Assembly: GCA_024682595.1 (NCBI GenBank)
Contig: JAIKZA010000034.1
Location: 1 to 32,323, forward strand
Direction: 5' to 3'
Origin: Candidatus Saccharimonadota bacterium
GTDB lineage: Bacteria; Patescibacteriota; Saccharimonadia; Saccharimonadales; Saccharimonadaceae
DNA length: 32,323 bases
This document shows, piece by piece, positions 8,891-18,471 of the stretch. Position 1 is the stretch's first letter, and the number at the start of each line of letters is the position of its first letter. Below the pieces are notes generated by a model. It worked only from the letters and a program-made list of their open reading frames with translations, did not search any database and was not told the DNA's origin. The translations under genes were made by a program, and so were the position numbers.

Positions 8891-9804
8891 AAAGATTGAT
8901 ATTGGTATATAATCCGAGGAGTTCGCATTACCTACACGTAAAGGAAGAGGTAATAGACAAGTTGCGCGGCTTGAAGGGGTGGATGCTAGGGAAGTTTGAG
9001 GTAGCGGATACCGATGTGGACGATAATGCGCATCGTTTGGCCAAGATTTTAATGGATGATGATCTGGTAATCGCGGCTGGTGGCGACGGTACGGCTAATA
9101 TTGCAATTAATGGAATTATGCTGTCGAATCGAGGAAACGTGCGAATTGGCGTACTTGGTTATGGGAATTTTAATGACACGGCGAGGACGTTTGGAAAATT
9201 AAGCCTCGAAGAAATATTGACTGGAAAAGCGCAAGAAGTTTGGCCGCTCGAGTGTAAGATAAACGAGAAACATTGGCGTTACGGTATGTGTTATTTCACG
9301 ATTGGCATGTTTGCGGAGGCTTGTGCAGTTTTTGATCATCCGAAAACCCGAAAGGCTTTGCAAAAAGGGAAGAAGAGAATATTTTTCAGCCTATCGGTGT
9401 TGGTGCACTGGTGGTTGAAACAACATCGTAAACATCGTTTTATGCCGGAATTTAGCTTGGGAGATAGGAATGGGGATTTTTTGCCAAGTAATAAAGCTTC
9501 AGACTATATGGCGATAAATGGCAAGTCTGTGGCGAAAATGATGAGAGGTGGTAATTATTACTTATCTAAGGATGATTTTTTGAGTTGTACTGGCAGAATG
9601 AATAGATTTTGGCATTTAGCTAGTATGATGCTGAGGAGCGTTTTTAAACGTATCCCCGGTAAAGAGAGCACATATGATTGTTTGGTATTTCGACGGCCAA
9701 GTAAAATGATGTTTCAAGCCGAGGGTGAATACAAAATGATTAATGACGTTTCTAAGGTAGAGATTCAGAAGTCGAAAAAACCGCTTCTTGCTATAATAAA
9801 ATAA
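8887..9804 (+). CDS. Diacylglycerol kinase/lipid kinase family protein
   Basis: LILVYNPRSS near the N-terminus and AAGGDGTANIAINGI (DAGK GGDGT motif); ATGA overlap with upstream gene. Confidence 0.85.
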   Translation: MKRLILVYNPRSSHYLHVKEEVIDKLRGLKGWMLGKFEVADTDVDDNAHRLAKILMDDDLVIAAGGDGTANIAINGIMLSNRGNVRIGVLGYGNFNDTARTFGKLSLEEILTGKAQEVWPLECKINEKHWRYGMCYFTIGMFAEACAVFDHPKTRKALQKGKKRIFFSLSVLVHWWLKQHRKHRFMPEFSLGDRNGDFLPSNKASDYMAINGKSVAKMMRGGNYYLSKDDFLSCTGRMNRFWHLASMMLRSVFKRIPGKESTYDCLVFRRPSKMMFQAEGEYKMINDVSKVEIQKSKKPLLAIIK

Positions 9805-10362
9805 ATGGAAGTTGTAGGCAGGGCAGGCTATAAGTTAAGTAACGCGATTAAGGCGTTTGGGATTGATTTGCGTGGAAAGACGGTTCTGGATATCGGGTCT
9901 TCTACGGGTGGTTTTACGCAATGTGCCTTAGAGAGTGGGGCGGAGCATGTGATTGCTGTCGAGAAAGGCACCAATCAAATGAAGGCGCCATTGCGATTTG
10001 ATCAAAGAGTGGAATTATACGAAAAGATGGATATCTTTGATTTTCATTGCATGCCGCCAGATTTAATAATGGCTGACGTGAGTTTTGTGAGTTTGCGAAA
10101 GGTGCTGCAATATGCGGCGAAAGAATTAGCAGATGGCCATACGGAATACCTCGTTATGCTCAAGCCGCAATTTGAAGCAAAGAAACATCAGCTGAAAGAT
10201 GGTATCGTGAAGAACAGTAAGATGCGACGAGAGATTATTGCGGAATTTGAGTTCTGGTTAAAAAAGAATGAGTTTATTGTCGTAAGGAAATGCGACAATG
10301 AATTGGCGGGGCGATTTGGAAATGTGGAGCGCTTCTATTATTTGAGGAGAGCGGCGAAATAA
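9805..10362 (+). CDS. TlyA/FtsJ-like rRNA methyltransferase lacking an S4 domain
   Basis: GRAGYKLSNAIKAFGIDLRGKTVLDIGSSTGGFTQCALESGAEHVIAVEKGTNQM and ADVSFVSLRKVL are TlyA-family hallmarks. Confidence 0.85.
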   Translation: MEVVGRAGYKLSNAIKAFGIDLRGKTVLDIGSSTGGFTQCALESGAEHVIAVEKGTNQMKAPLRFDQRVELYEKMDIFDFHCMPPDLIMADVSFVSLRKVLQYAAKELADGHTEYLVMLKPQFEAKKHQLKDGIVKNSKMRREIIAEFEFWLKKNEFIVVRKCDNELAGRFGNVERFYYLRRAAK

Positions 10363-10390
10363 AAATACCCCCTAGTTTGGGGGTATTTTT
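10361..10390. terminator. Bidirectional intrinsic terminator
   Basis: aaaaataccccctagtttgggggtattttt. Confidence 0.9.
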
Positions 10391-10405
10391 TATGTTGGCT
10401 TGTCT

Positions 10406-11100
10406 CTATTGGAGAGATTCGGAGTTAGCTTCGGTGGCGTTTTGCTCTGTAATCCATTTTTGGAGGATAACTAATTGGTCAATGTCTTTTTGTTGCTCAA
10501 CCGGATCTAGGTCTTTGTATGGCACAGCTAGCTTTGGGTCGCCATAGTTAGGGTCTTTAACCCATTCGTTACGGCTAATCCAGTTATTGTGTACGAGATC
10601 CCCGTATTTTTGACGAGCGTCTTCGTCGCTTGCAAAATCTTGTTTAAGTATTTCTTCTGCTCCTAATTCATCTAGTAGGGAAATGAGGTATTCTGCTCCG
10701 CCGCGGTTCTGATCTTTCCAATATTCGGAGTATTGGTCGTATGGGGTATTGGCAATGTCGACAACTGCCGCGCTAGCCTCCTCGATAGTTGCAAATGCAC
10801 CTTCTTGAACTAGATCTTCTGGGGATTTGTTTTTGTAAGCCTTCTCGCCATTCTTGCCACGCCAGGCAGGCTTAAATGTGCTGTTCTCGAGTTTTGGATA
10901 ATTCTTCTCGGCATAGTCACGAGCTAGAGGAATAGCAAGCGACTCGACGCGCGGATCGTGCTCTTGTTCGGCGCTAGCCTCTGTCTCGATATCGGTCTGG
11001 TCTTGATCGGCGCCAGGCTCACCGTCTAGGTTCTCTAGGATGTCCCACTCGCTACCGGCGTTTGGGTCTTGCTCGGATTTGATTTTATTGTTTCGCTCAT
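10406..11100 (-). CDS. Acidic hypothetical protein with apparent 5' frameshift (absent from supplied ORF track)
   Basis: Minus-strand frame open from TAA at 11147-11149 to TAG at 10406-10408: ...NNKIKSEQDPNAGSEWDILENLDGEPGADQDQTDIETEASAEQEHDPRVESLAIPLARDYAEKNYPKLENSTFKPAWRGKNGEKAYKNKSPEDLVQEGAFATIEEASAAVVDIANTPYDQYSEYWKDQNRGGAEYLISLLDELGAEEILKQDFASDEDARQKYGDLVHNNWISRNEWVKDPNYGDPKLAVPYKDLDPVEQQKDIDQLVILQKWITEQNATEANSESLQ*. The only ATG with an SD (GGAG) is at 11100, in the adjacent frame. Confidence 0.8.
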
Positions 11101-11145
11101 AGGCTTTTTCTCCAATGTTTATTTTTGTGATGAACTTATGCTTTA

Positions 11146-11174
11146 ATTATAGCAAAGTTCTTATGTTTTGTCAA
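11146..11174 (-). promoter_or_regulatory. Consensus sigma70-type promoter for the 10406-11100 gene
   Basis: Minus strand TTGACA (11169-11174), 17 bp spacer, TATAAT (11146-11151). Confidence 0.85.
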
Positions 11175-11256
11175 GACGTAAGGGCAGAGAGTGGAATTTG
11201 CGATAGAATTATTGCATAATTAGAGAAAAATACGATGGTATAGTAACGGAGGTAAA

Positions 11257-11895
11257 ATGCAAAAAAATAGCGTTGCGCACAATGGGATGATGGGTTTTCT
11301 AGGCATAAATATATTGGTCCTGATTTTTGAATTTATAGGGCTATGTAAGGTTTATGGCGAACTTGGCAATGAGAGTTTGATTTTTTACACGCAATTGAGT
11401 AATATATTTCTGCTAATTGCGGTTTGTATTAATATTGTTGAGTCAATCAAGTGTTTAATGTCGGGTAAAAATAGTGGTTTGCCAGCATACGCTTGGCGAG
11501 TTTTTCATGCGGCAGTGAGCGCGACGACGGTAACGTTCTTAGTAGTGTTACTGGTTTTGTCGTGGATGTATGGCAACCTGTGGTACGTGTTGACTGCCGG
11601 ATCGATGCTATTTACGCACACATTATGTCCGTTGATATCCCTCGGGGTCTTTATCGGTTTTGCGCCAAAAGTATTTAAAGGTATTGATGCAATTAGGGCT
11701 GCGAGCTTTACGTTTATATATGGCATTATAGCAATCATATTAAATATAATGCGCGTAATAACAGGACCATATCCGTTTTTGTGGGTATATGAACAACCGG
11801 TATGGATGACTATCTTTTGGGTAGTAACAATTATAGGTGGGGCTTGTGCAATATCGAGAGTTATTTTAATAGGCAAGACAAAAAGGGAGTCATAA
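11257..11895 (+). CDS. Polytopic membrane protein, Pr6Pr-like
   Basis: Six or so hydrophobic segments with FYTQLSNIF and THTLCPLISL motifs; family call tentative. Confidence 0.65.
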   Translation: MQKNSVAHNGMMGFLGINILVLIFEFIGLCKVYGELGNESLIFYTQLSNIFLLIAVCINIVESIKCLMSGKNSGLPAYAWRVFHAAVSATTVTFLVVLLVLSWMYGNLWYVLTAGSMLFTHTLCPLISLGVFIGFAPKVFKGIDAIRAASFTFIYGIIAIILNIMRVITGPYPFLWVYEQPVWMTIFWVVTIIGGACAISRVILIGKTKRES

Positions 11896-11925
11896 GCTCA
11901 GTTTGGTTCGTGGTAGAATATAAAT

Positions 11926-14900
11926 ATGGCAATGGAGGAACAACTTAAACCAAGTGATTTTGTGCATTTGCACAACCATACGCATTATTCGCTTCTTGAT
12001 GGTTTGACCAAAGTGGATGAGCTGGTGGATTTTGTGAAAGAGAAGGGCATGGAAGCGGTGGCCGTTACGGATCATGGCACAATGTCTGGTTTGATTGACC
12101 TCTATAAAACAGCAACAGATGCGGGAGTAAAGCCGATATTAGGTCTAGAAGCTTATGTAGCTGCTAGACGACTAGAAGATCGTGATCCGGCTTATGACAA
12201 GGAGCGTTTCCATATTACTTTACTAGCGATGAATGAAAAGGGTTTTGAAAACCTTTGTCGTCTGATGACGATTGCGGAGACGGATGGAAAGTATTATAAG
12301 CCGCGCATAGACCATCGTGTGATGGAGGAATACAACGAGGGTATTATTTGTTGCTCGGGCTGTGCGGGCTCGGAGATTTCGATGGCGATTCGCGCGGATG
12401 ACGACAAGCGTACGATGGAGCTAGTTAAGTGGTATTCAGAAGTTTATAAGGACCGCTTTTATCTAGAGATGCAGGATCATGGGCACCCAGATTCGCCAAC
12501 GCATTGGTCGGAACAGACGAAGATAAACAACAAGCTAATGGAAATAAGTAAAGAGACTGGTTTGCCACTAGTGGTAACTTGTGATGGTCATTATCTAAAG
12601 CATGAAGATCAAGATGCGCATGAGGTGTTGCTTTGTGTGGGTACGGGAAGCCGCATTACTGATACGAATCGTATGACTTTGAAGGATTTCCAGTTGAATG
12701 TGATTCCGCCAGAAGAACTGATTCCGCGTTGGCAGAAGACTTGTCCGGAAGCTATTCGCAATACGAAAGTAATTGCCGATCGTTGCAATGTGAAAATTGA
12801 GTTGGGTCGGATTTTGATTCCGAAGTTCCCAATTGAGACTGGAGAGACGGAAAAACAATACTTGGATAACATGGTTTTTAGGGGATTGGCGGAACGTTTT
12901 GGCTATATGTCTAAGGAAGAGGCACAGACTAAGACTGTTGAAGAAATTCGTCCAATATTGTCGAAAGAGATCCTTGAGCGTATTGACTATGAGCTGGCGA
13001 CTGTCGATAAGATGGGCTATAACGGTTATTTCTTGATTGTGCAAGACTTTATCAACTGGGGGAAGGGGCATGGGATTATTTATGGCCCTGGTCGTGGTTC
13101 GGCGGCTGGTTCGCTATTGGCATATGCAATTCACATTACGGACTTGAATCCGCTGGAATACGATTTGCTCTTCGAGCGCTTTTTGAACCCAGACCGTATT
13201 TCGATGCCAGATATTGATACGGATATTCAGGATAACCGTCGTGATGAGGTGATTGAATATTGTACGCAAAAGTACGGCAAGGGCAGAGTAAGCAATATTT
13301 GTACTTTTGGCAAGATGATGGCGAAGAACGCAGTGCGCGATGTGGCGCGGGTGCTCGATGTGCCATTTGCGGAGGCGGATAGAATTGCGAAGCTGGTGCC
13401 GGATCCGGTGATGGGGCATCATGTGAAGTTGAAAGATGCGATTGTGAATGAGCCGGATTTGAAGCACGAATATGAGACTAATCCGACCGCAAAAGAAGTG
13501 ATTGATTTGGCGATGCGGCTAGAGGGGACAATTCGTTCGCACGGCGTGCATGCTTGTGGCGTGGTGATTGCGCCGGACGATTTGGTCAAGTTTATGCCAC
13601 TAGAAGTTTCGGCTAAGGGGCCACTCGCAACACAATATCCTGGTCCACAGGTTGAGGAGCTTGGGCTTCTGAAAATGGACTTTTTGGGATTATCTAACCT
13701 TTCAGTGATTCAGCAGGCACTTCGTATTATCAAAAAAGTTCATGGCAAGATGATAGACATGAACAAGATACCGTTGGATGATGATAATGTATACGACTTG
13801 TTCCGTAGGGGAGATACAACGGGCGTATTCCAGTTTGAATCTGCGGGTATGAAGCGATATCTGCGTGAGCTACAACCGACGGCTTTTGACGATTTAATCG
13901 CTATGAACGCTTTATATCGTCCTGGCCCGATGCAGTTTATTGAGAGCTTTATCAAACGTAAGCATGGCGAAGAGCCAGTTACGTATTTACACCCCGGACT
14001 TGAGAATTCATTAAAGAATACTTATGGCATTTTGATTTACCAGGAGCAGTTCATGCAGGCTTCGAAGGAATGGTGCGGTTTTACGGGTGGCCAGGCAGAT
14101 ACCTTGCGTAAGGCGGTGGGTAAGAAGAAAGTAGACTTGATGAATAAAATGAAGCCGCTATTCGTAGAGGGCGCCGTGAAGGTGGGTGGCGCGACTAAAG
14201 AGATAGCAGAAACTTTCTGGGATCAGTTGCTCGATTTCGCTAACTACTGTTTTAATAAGAGCCACGCGGCATGCTACGCTTTGGTGGCATACTGGACGGC
14301 ATATCTGAAGACTTATTATCCGGAAGCATTCATGGCGGCATTAATGACGGCAGATATGCGTTGGACGGATCGTTTGGCGATTGAGATGACTGAGTGCAAG
14401 CACATGGGAATTCAGGTGCTTGGGCCGGACATTAATGAATCTTATGCTGACTTTGCTACAGTAGGTAAAACTAAGACAATTCGTTTTGGTTTAGCGGCCA
14501 TTAAGGGTATGGGCAAGGCTTTGGCCGAAGATGTGATAGACGAGCGTGACAAAAATGGCAAATTTAAGTCAGTATGCGATTTTGCGAAGCGCGTGTCGGG
14601 GGCGAAGTTTAATAAGAAGAGTTGGGAATCGGTAATTAAGACTGGTGGCTTCGATTGCTTTGGTGATCGCTCGGACTTATTGTTTAACTTGGATAAAATT
14701 CAGGCTTACGGTAATAAGATGCAAAAAGATGCCGCAAATGGCCAGACGGATTTGTTCGGTGCTATGGGTGCGGCGGCGGAGATTCCGGAAGTAGAAATTC
14801 AACCAGCACCGACGAAATATTCGGATAAAGAACAGTTAATGTGGGAGCGCGACCTGATGGGGCTCTATATCTCGGCACATCCTCTAGATAAGTATGATAC

Positions 14901-15648
14901 TTATTTTGAAGAGCAAACGATGCCAATTAGCGAGATTAAGCCGGAAATTGACGGAGCGACGGTAATAGTTGGCGGTATTATTACAAATGTACGTTCCTTA
15001 GTGACGAAGAGCGGCTCAAAAATGGCTTTCGTGAAGATTGAGGACAAGGTTTCAGAAATAGAGGCGATAGTCTTCCCGAAGACCTATGAATCAGTGGGCG
15101 CGAAGTTGGTTCAGGATGCCGTCGTAAAGGTAACGGGTAAAGTTAATGCTTCCGATCGTGACGGGAATAAGACAGATGAAGCGAAGATAAATGCTGAAGA
15201 AATAGACATTATTACCGATGAGGAGTTAGAGAATTACGAGTCAACTGGAGCAAAGCTAAAAGCTCCAACTAAGGGCGTGGCGCAAAAGTCGCGAAGTAAA
15301 GTGGCGGCAACGAATGTGAATAGCGGACACGGTAATGGTGGCGGTGGCGGTTTTCGTCGTGGTGGTGGCGACAAGCCGACGGTTCATTTTAAGACTAGCG
15401 AGAGTGGCATAAATGCTCAACCGATTAAGCCGAAGAAGGTGTTTGTGCGCGTATTGGATCCCTCTAACAAGGAAGCGTTAATTAGTTTGAAGCAGAGCTG
15501 CGCGGTTTATCCGGGACTTTCTGAGGTGATACTAGTAATTGGTGAAGATAAGAAAGCGATGCGAATGCCGTTTCGTTGCGAGCCACAAAAAGCACTCGTC
15601 GACGAGCTCGTAAGTGTCTTTGGGGAAGAGAGCGTAGTTGTTAAGTGA
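11926..15648 (+). CDS. dnaE: DNA polymerase III subunit alpha
   Basis: PHP start FVHLHNHTHYSLLDGLTKVDELV, polymerase core GPGRGSAAGSLLAYAI.. and PDIDTDIQDNRRDEVIEY, YRPGPMQFI, OB-fold near the C-terminus. Confidence 0.98.
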   Translation: MAMEEQLKPSDFVHLHNHTHYSLLDGLTKVDELVDFVKEKGMEAVAVTDHGTMSGLIDLYKTATDAGVKPILGLEAYVAARRLEDRDPAYDKERFHITLLAMNEKGFENLCRLMTIAETDGKYYKPRIDHRVMEEYNEGIICCSGCAGSEISMAIRADDDKRTMELVKWYSEVYKDRFYLEMQDHGHPDSPTHWSEQTKINNKLMEISKETGLPLVVTCDGHYLKHEDQDAHEVLLCVGTGSRITDTNRMTLKDFQLNVIPPEELIPRWQKTCPEAIRNTKVIADRCNVKIELGRILIPKFPIETGETEKQYLDNMVFRGLAERFGYMSKEEAQTKTVEEIRPILSKEILERIDYELATVDKMGYNGYFLIVQDFINWGKGHGIIYGPGRGSAAGSLLAYAIHITDLNPLEYDLLFERFLNPDRISMPDIDTDIQDNRRDEVIEYCTQKYGKGRVSNICTFGKMMAKNAVRDVARVLDVPFAEADRIAKLVPDPVMGHHVKLKDAIVNEPDLKHEYETNPTAKEVIDLAMRLEGTIRSHGVHACGVVIAPDDLVKFMPLEVSAKGPLATQYPGPQVEELGLLKMDFLGLSNLSVIQQALRIIKKVHGKMIDMNKIPLDDDNVYDLFRRGDTTGVFQFESAGMKRYLRELQPTAFDDLIAMNALYRPGPMQFIESFIKRKHGEEPVTYLHPGLENSLKNTYGILIYQEQFMQASKEWCGFTGGQADTLRKAVGKKKVDLMNKMKPLFVEGAVKVGGATKEIAETFWDQLLDFANYCFNKSHAACYALVAYWTAYLKTYYPEAFMAALMTADMRWTDRLAIEMTECKHMGIQVLGPDINESYADFATVGKTKTIRFGLAAIKGMGKALAEDVIDERDKNGKFKSVCDFAKRVSGAKFNKKSWESVIKTGGFDCFGDRSDLLFNLDKIQAYGNKMQKDAANGQTDLFGAMGAAAEIPEVEIQPAPTKYSDKEQLMWERDLMGLYISAHPLDKYDTYFEEQTMPISEIKPEIDGATVIVGGIITNVRSLVTKSGSKMAFVKIEDKVSEIEAIVFPKTYESVGAKLVQDAVVKVTGKVNASDRDGNKTDEAKINAEEIDIITDEELENYESTGAKLKAPTKGVAQKSRSKVAATNVNSGHGNGGGGGFRRGGGDKPTVHFKTSESGINAQPIKPKKVFVRVLDPSNKEALISLKQSCAVYPGLSEVILVIGEDKKAMRMPFRCEPQKALVDELVSVFGEESVVVK

Positions 15649-15660
15649 GCGGTAGTTATA

Positions 15661-15694
15661 AAAAAATACCCCCTTATTGTTGGGGGGTATTTTT
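15661..15694. terminator. Bidirectional intrinsic terminator between convergent genes
   Basis: aaaaaatacccccttattgttggggggtattttt. Confidence 0.9.
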
Positions 15695-15699
15695 GATGA

Positions 15700-16422
15700 T
15701 TAGATTTGCTTGTACGGTCGATGATTGTTGTAGAGGTTGTCATAAATGCTACGATGTCCGATTCGGTTAGCGGCCTTTACGACTTCGTCGACATCGTCGG
15801 TGATTTTGTAGATTTTGCGATCGTTGGCGTTGATGGTTTTGAGACCTTTTTGCATCTTTGATTCGAACCAGCGATTGAGTGGTTTCCAAAATGATTTACC
15901 GATTAAGAACATCGGCATTTTGGGCATTTTGCCTTCCTGCATAAGGAGGAGGATTTCTGAAAACTCATCGAGAGTACCGAAGCCGCCAGGGAAGAAAACG
16001 TAGACTTTTGAGCTCATCGTGAGCATAACTTTGCGAGCGAAGAAGTAATGAAACTCCATTTGGTCGGTAACGTAGGGATTAATGTGCTGTTCATGAGCGA
16101 GCTGAATGTTTAGACCAATGCTACGACCGCCAGCCTCATAACAACCTTGATTGGCGCATTCCATGATGGATGGGCCGCCGCCAGTAACAACTGGGTGTCC
16201 GTTGTGTGCTAGATTGTATCCGAGCTTATGGGCGAGTTTGCACCATTTGCTCTCTTTTGGGAGACGCGCCGATCCAAAGATAGCTACGCCCTGGGCGAAG
16301 GTGCGTATTTTTGCGAGGCCTTGCTCTAGGTCTTTTGCATAGCGTAGAGAACGTTCGACGTCTTCGGGGTTTAATTCTTCATTTGCGATTGCTTCTAGCC
16401 ATTTTGTAATAGCTTCATCCAT
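15700..16422 (-). CDS. LOG-family / TIGR00730-like Rossmann-fold protein (putative nucleotide 5'-monophosphate phosphoribohydrolase)
   Basis: VVTGGGPSIMECANQGCYEAGG...FFPGGFGTLDEFSEILLLMQ matches the LOG PGGxGTxxE signature. Confidence 0.88.
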   Translation of the reverse strand: MDEAITKWLEAIANEELNPEDVERSLRYAKDLEQGLAKIRTFAQGVAIFGSARLPKESKWCKLAHKLGYNLAHNGHPVVTGGGPSIMECANQGCYEAGGRSIGLNIQLAHEQHINPYVTDQMEFHYFFARKVMLTMSSKVYVFFPGGFGTLDEFSEILLLMQEGKMPKMPMFLIGKSFWKPLNRWFESKMQKGLKTINANDRKIYKITDDVDEVVKAANRIGHRSIYDNLYNNHRPYKQI

Positions 16423-17375
16423 TAACGTATCTCCTGTATTGGCATATTGTGTAATTTAACATTTTTATTAATAATACCCGCTTTGCTGCCGATTTTTTGT
16501 ACCACAGAGGTGGAGTTTGCGGACGCAAAGACCAACGATTCCTTGAAGCTGCGACCGTCGGAATATGCGGCAAGGAAGCCGGAACCGAAAGCGTCGCCGG
16601 CGCCAGTCGAATCTTTGATAGTTACATCTTCGTAGAGGCCGATGCGATAAGTTTCTTGGCCGTCCGAGGCGATTGCGCCTTGGTTGCCATCTGTAACGAT
16701 GGCGGCAGGGACGTAGTTTTTGATGCGTGCGACAATTTCGGAAAGTATAGCACCTTGAACAATTTTCTTCGCTTCATTTTTGTTAACGATTAATACATCG
16801 ACATCTGACAATAGCCCGAGGAGCTTGCGCTGGTGGTCTAGTTCTAGATTGCCAGGGTTGAACATGATTTTGGCGCCAATCGAGTGCGCCTTAGTAAATA
16901 GCTGGTCGAGCATATTCATGTTGCCACGAAATGTGGTGACGTACATCCAATCTGGGTGGATGGAGTCTAAGTCATCTGGATTGATGGCGTCGAATTTTGC
17001 CGATGCGCCACGGCAGGTCAGGATTGTGCGTTCGCCATTTGGGGCTAGCAGAATGACGGAATAACCTGTGTGGATGTTGGGTATATAAGTGACGTAGCTA
17101 TTGTCGATACCTTCATCGTCGAAAGCGGAGATGATGGCTGCTCCGGCTGGATCGTTTGAAATGCAGCCCATGAAAATTGATTCGTGTCCGTAACGGGCAA
17201 AAGTTGTGGCGGCGTTTGTGGCGCCACCGCCGGTGCTAAATTTAATTTTATCGATATCTACTTTTGTGCCGAGTTCGATTTGATTAAAAAAGCCGCGTTT
17301 GTTTGTGCCGAAGTCGTCATGGTCGATAAGATATACGTCTTGTAGGGCTGCTCCTACACTAACGATACGTGCCAT
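16422..17375 (-). CDS. PfkB-family carbohydrate/nucleoside kinase
   Basis: FSTGGGATNAATTFARYG and IKDSTGAGDAFGSGFLAAY (PfkB motifs). Confidence 0.92.
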   Translation of the reverse strand: MARIVSVGAALQDVYLIDHDDFGTNKRGFFNQIELGTKVDIDKIKFSTGGGATNAATTFARYGHESIFMGCISNDPAGAAIISAFDDEGIDNSYVTYIPNIHTGYSVILLAPNGERTILTCRGASAKFDAINPDDLDSIHPDWMYVTTFRGNMNMLDQLFTKAHSIGAKIMFNPGNLELDHQRKLLGLLSDVDVLIVNKNEAKKIVQGAILSEIVARIKNYVPAAIVTDGNQGAIASDGQETYRIGLYEDVTIKDSTGAGDAFGSGFLAAYSDGRSFKESLVFASANSTSVVQKIGSKAGIINKNVKLHNMPIQEIR

Positions 17376-18025
17376 TAAATTGGATCCTCCTTTTCAGTCT
17401 CCTTATTGAGTTCTTCGAATACTTTTGCTGGGTCTTCGGCTTTACTAAGAGCGCTACCAACATTTATGACAGATATGCCGATATGAGTAAGTTTGCGAGT
17501 GTTCTCTAAATTAGCTCCACCATCCCAGCCGATTTCAATGCCGGGATGAATATCCTGAATAAGAGCCGCTTTTTCTCCTAGTAGTAGATCTGCTTTGCCG
17601 CCGTATTTGCCGAGTTCGCCGGAAAAGATTAATGCATGGTCGGCTGCACTTAGGATAGCTTTAATGCTGCCCGGATAAACACTGCGTACGATAGCGACAC
17701 CTACTCTGATGCCGTTGTTCTTGAGGGTGTCGAAGAGCGGTAAGAGATCGTCGCGCGCTTCGGCGTGAAAAATGACCAGGTTAGGGTGAAGTTTCAAGAT
17801 GTTTTCGATATGCTTGGATGGCTCGATAGTCATCATATGCATATCGACCGTCCAGCCTTTCGGCCACCATACTGCTGTTTCGGCAATCGTTTTGCTGTGA
17901 GTCAGAGTGCCGTCGGATATGTCGATATGTACGCGTTTGGCGAAGGGATAGTACCGTTCGACTAATTGTTTATAGTTGGCGGGAGTTTCCGCGAGAATGC
18001 TGGGGGCGATAGTGGTTATTGCCAT
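17375..18025 (-). CDS. rpe: Ribulose-phosphate 3-epimerase
   Basis: APSILAET..., VHIDISDG, VDMHMMTIEPSKHIENI, EIGWDGGANLENTRKL; TIM-barrel epimerase pattern. Confidence 0.85.
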   Translation of the reverse strand: MAITTIAPSILAETPANYKQLVERYYPFAKRVHIDISDGTLTHSKTIAETAVWWPKGWTVDMHMMTIEPSKHIENILKLHPNLVIFHAEARDDLLPLFDTLKNNGIRVGVAIVRSVYPGSIKAILSAADHALIFSGELGKYGGKADLLLGEKAALIQDIHPGIEIGWDGGANLENTRKLTHIGISVINVGSALSKAEDPAKVFEELNKETEKEDPI

Positions 18026-18026
18026 A

Positions 18027-18467
18027 TTAATCCTCGTCTAGTTTTTGATTTCGGCGTTGATATTTTGGGTTAGCGATTGGGGTGCTATCCAAAAAGCTTT
18101 TGATAATTTCGGGATATTTATCGCTATCTTGGTCGGCTGATATGCATAGCACATTTGCGTCATTGTGGCCGCGTGTCTCGAGCGCGTCCATTGTAGAATG
18201 GCAGATGGCGGCGCGAATGCCCTTAAAACGGTTGGCTTGCATTGCGACTCCTTGGGCGGATCCGCAAATGAGTATGCCAAAGGTCGAAAGATCGTTTGAC
18301 TCCAAGATAGCATTTGCTACCTGTTTTGCGTAGTCATTATAGTCATCCTCGGCGTCGTAATCGAAAGCACCAAAATCGGTATAAGGGATCGATTCGGTTT
18401 CTAGCCAATTAATAACTTGGCTCTTTAGTTCATAGCCGCGATGGTCGGCGCCGAGGAAAACTTGCAT
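18027..18467 (-). CDS. rpiB: Ribose-5-phosphate isomerase B
   Basis: LGADHRGYELKSQVINWL, DYNDYAKQVANAI, GILICGSAQGVAMQANRFKGIRAAIC. Confidence 0.93.
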   Translation of the reverse strand: MQVFLGADHRGYELKSQVINWLETESIPYTDFGAFDYDAEDDYNDYAKQVANAILESNDLSTFGILICGSAQGVAMQANRFKGIRAAICHSTMDALETRGHNDANVLCISADQDSDKYPEIIKSFLDSTPIANPKYQRRNQKLDED

Positions 18468-18471
18468 TTTA

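Noticed and set aside
10428-11144. Idea that the acidic protein starts at an ATT/ATC codon in its own frame
   Set aside because: The only good SD points to ATG 11100 in the other frame; a frameshift or indel is more parsimonious, though not proven.
12595-13071. Antisense ORFs inside dnaE (also 13114..13467, 13740..13955)
   Set aside because: dnaE coding is unequivocal; antisense ORFs lack signals.
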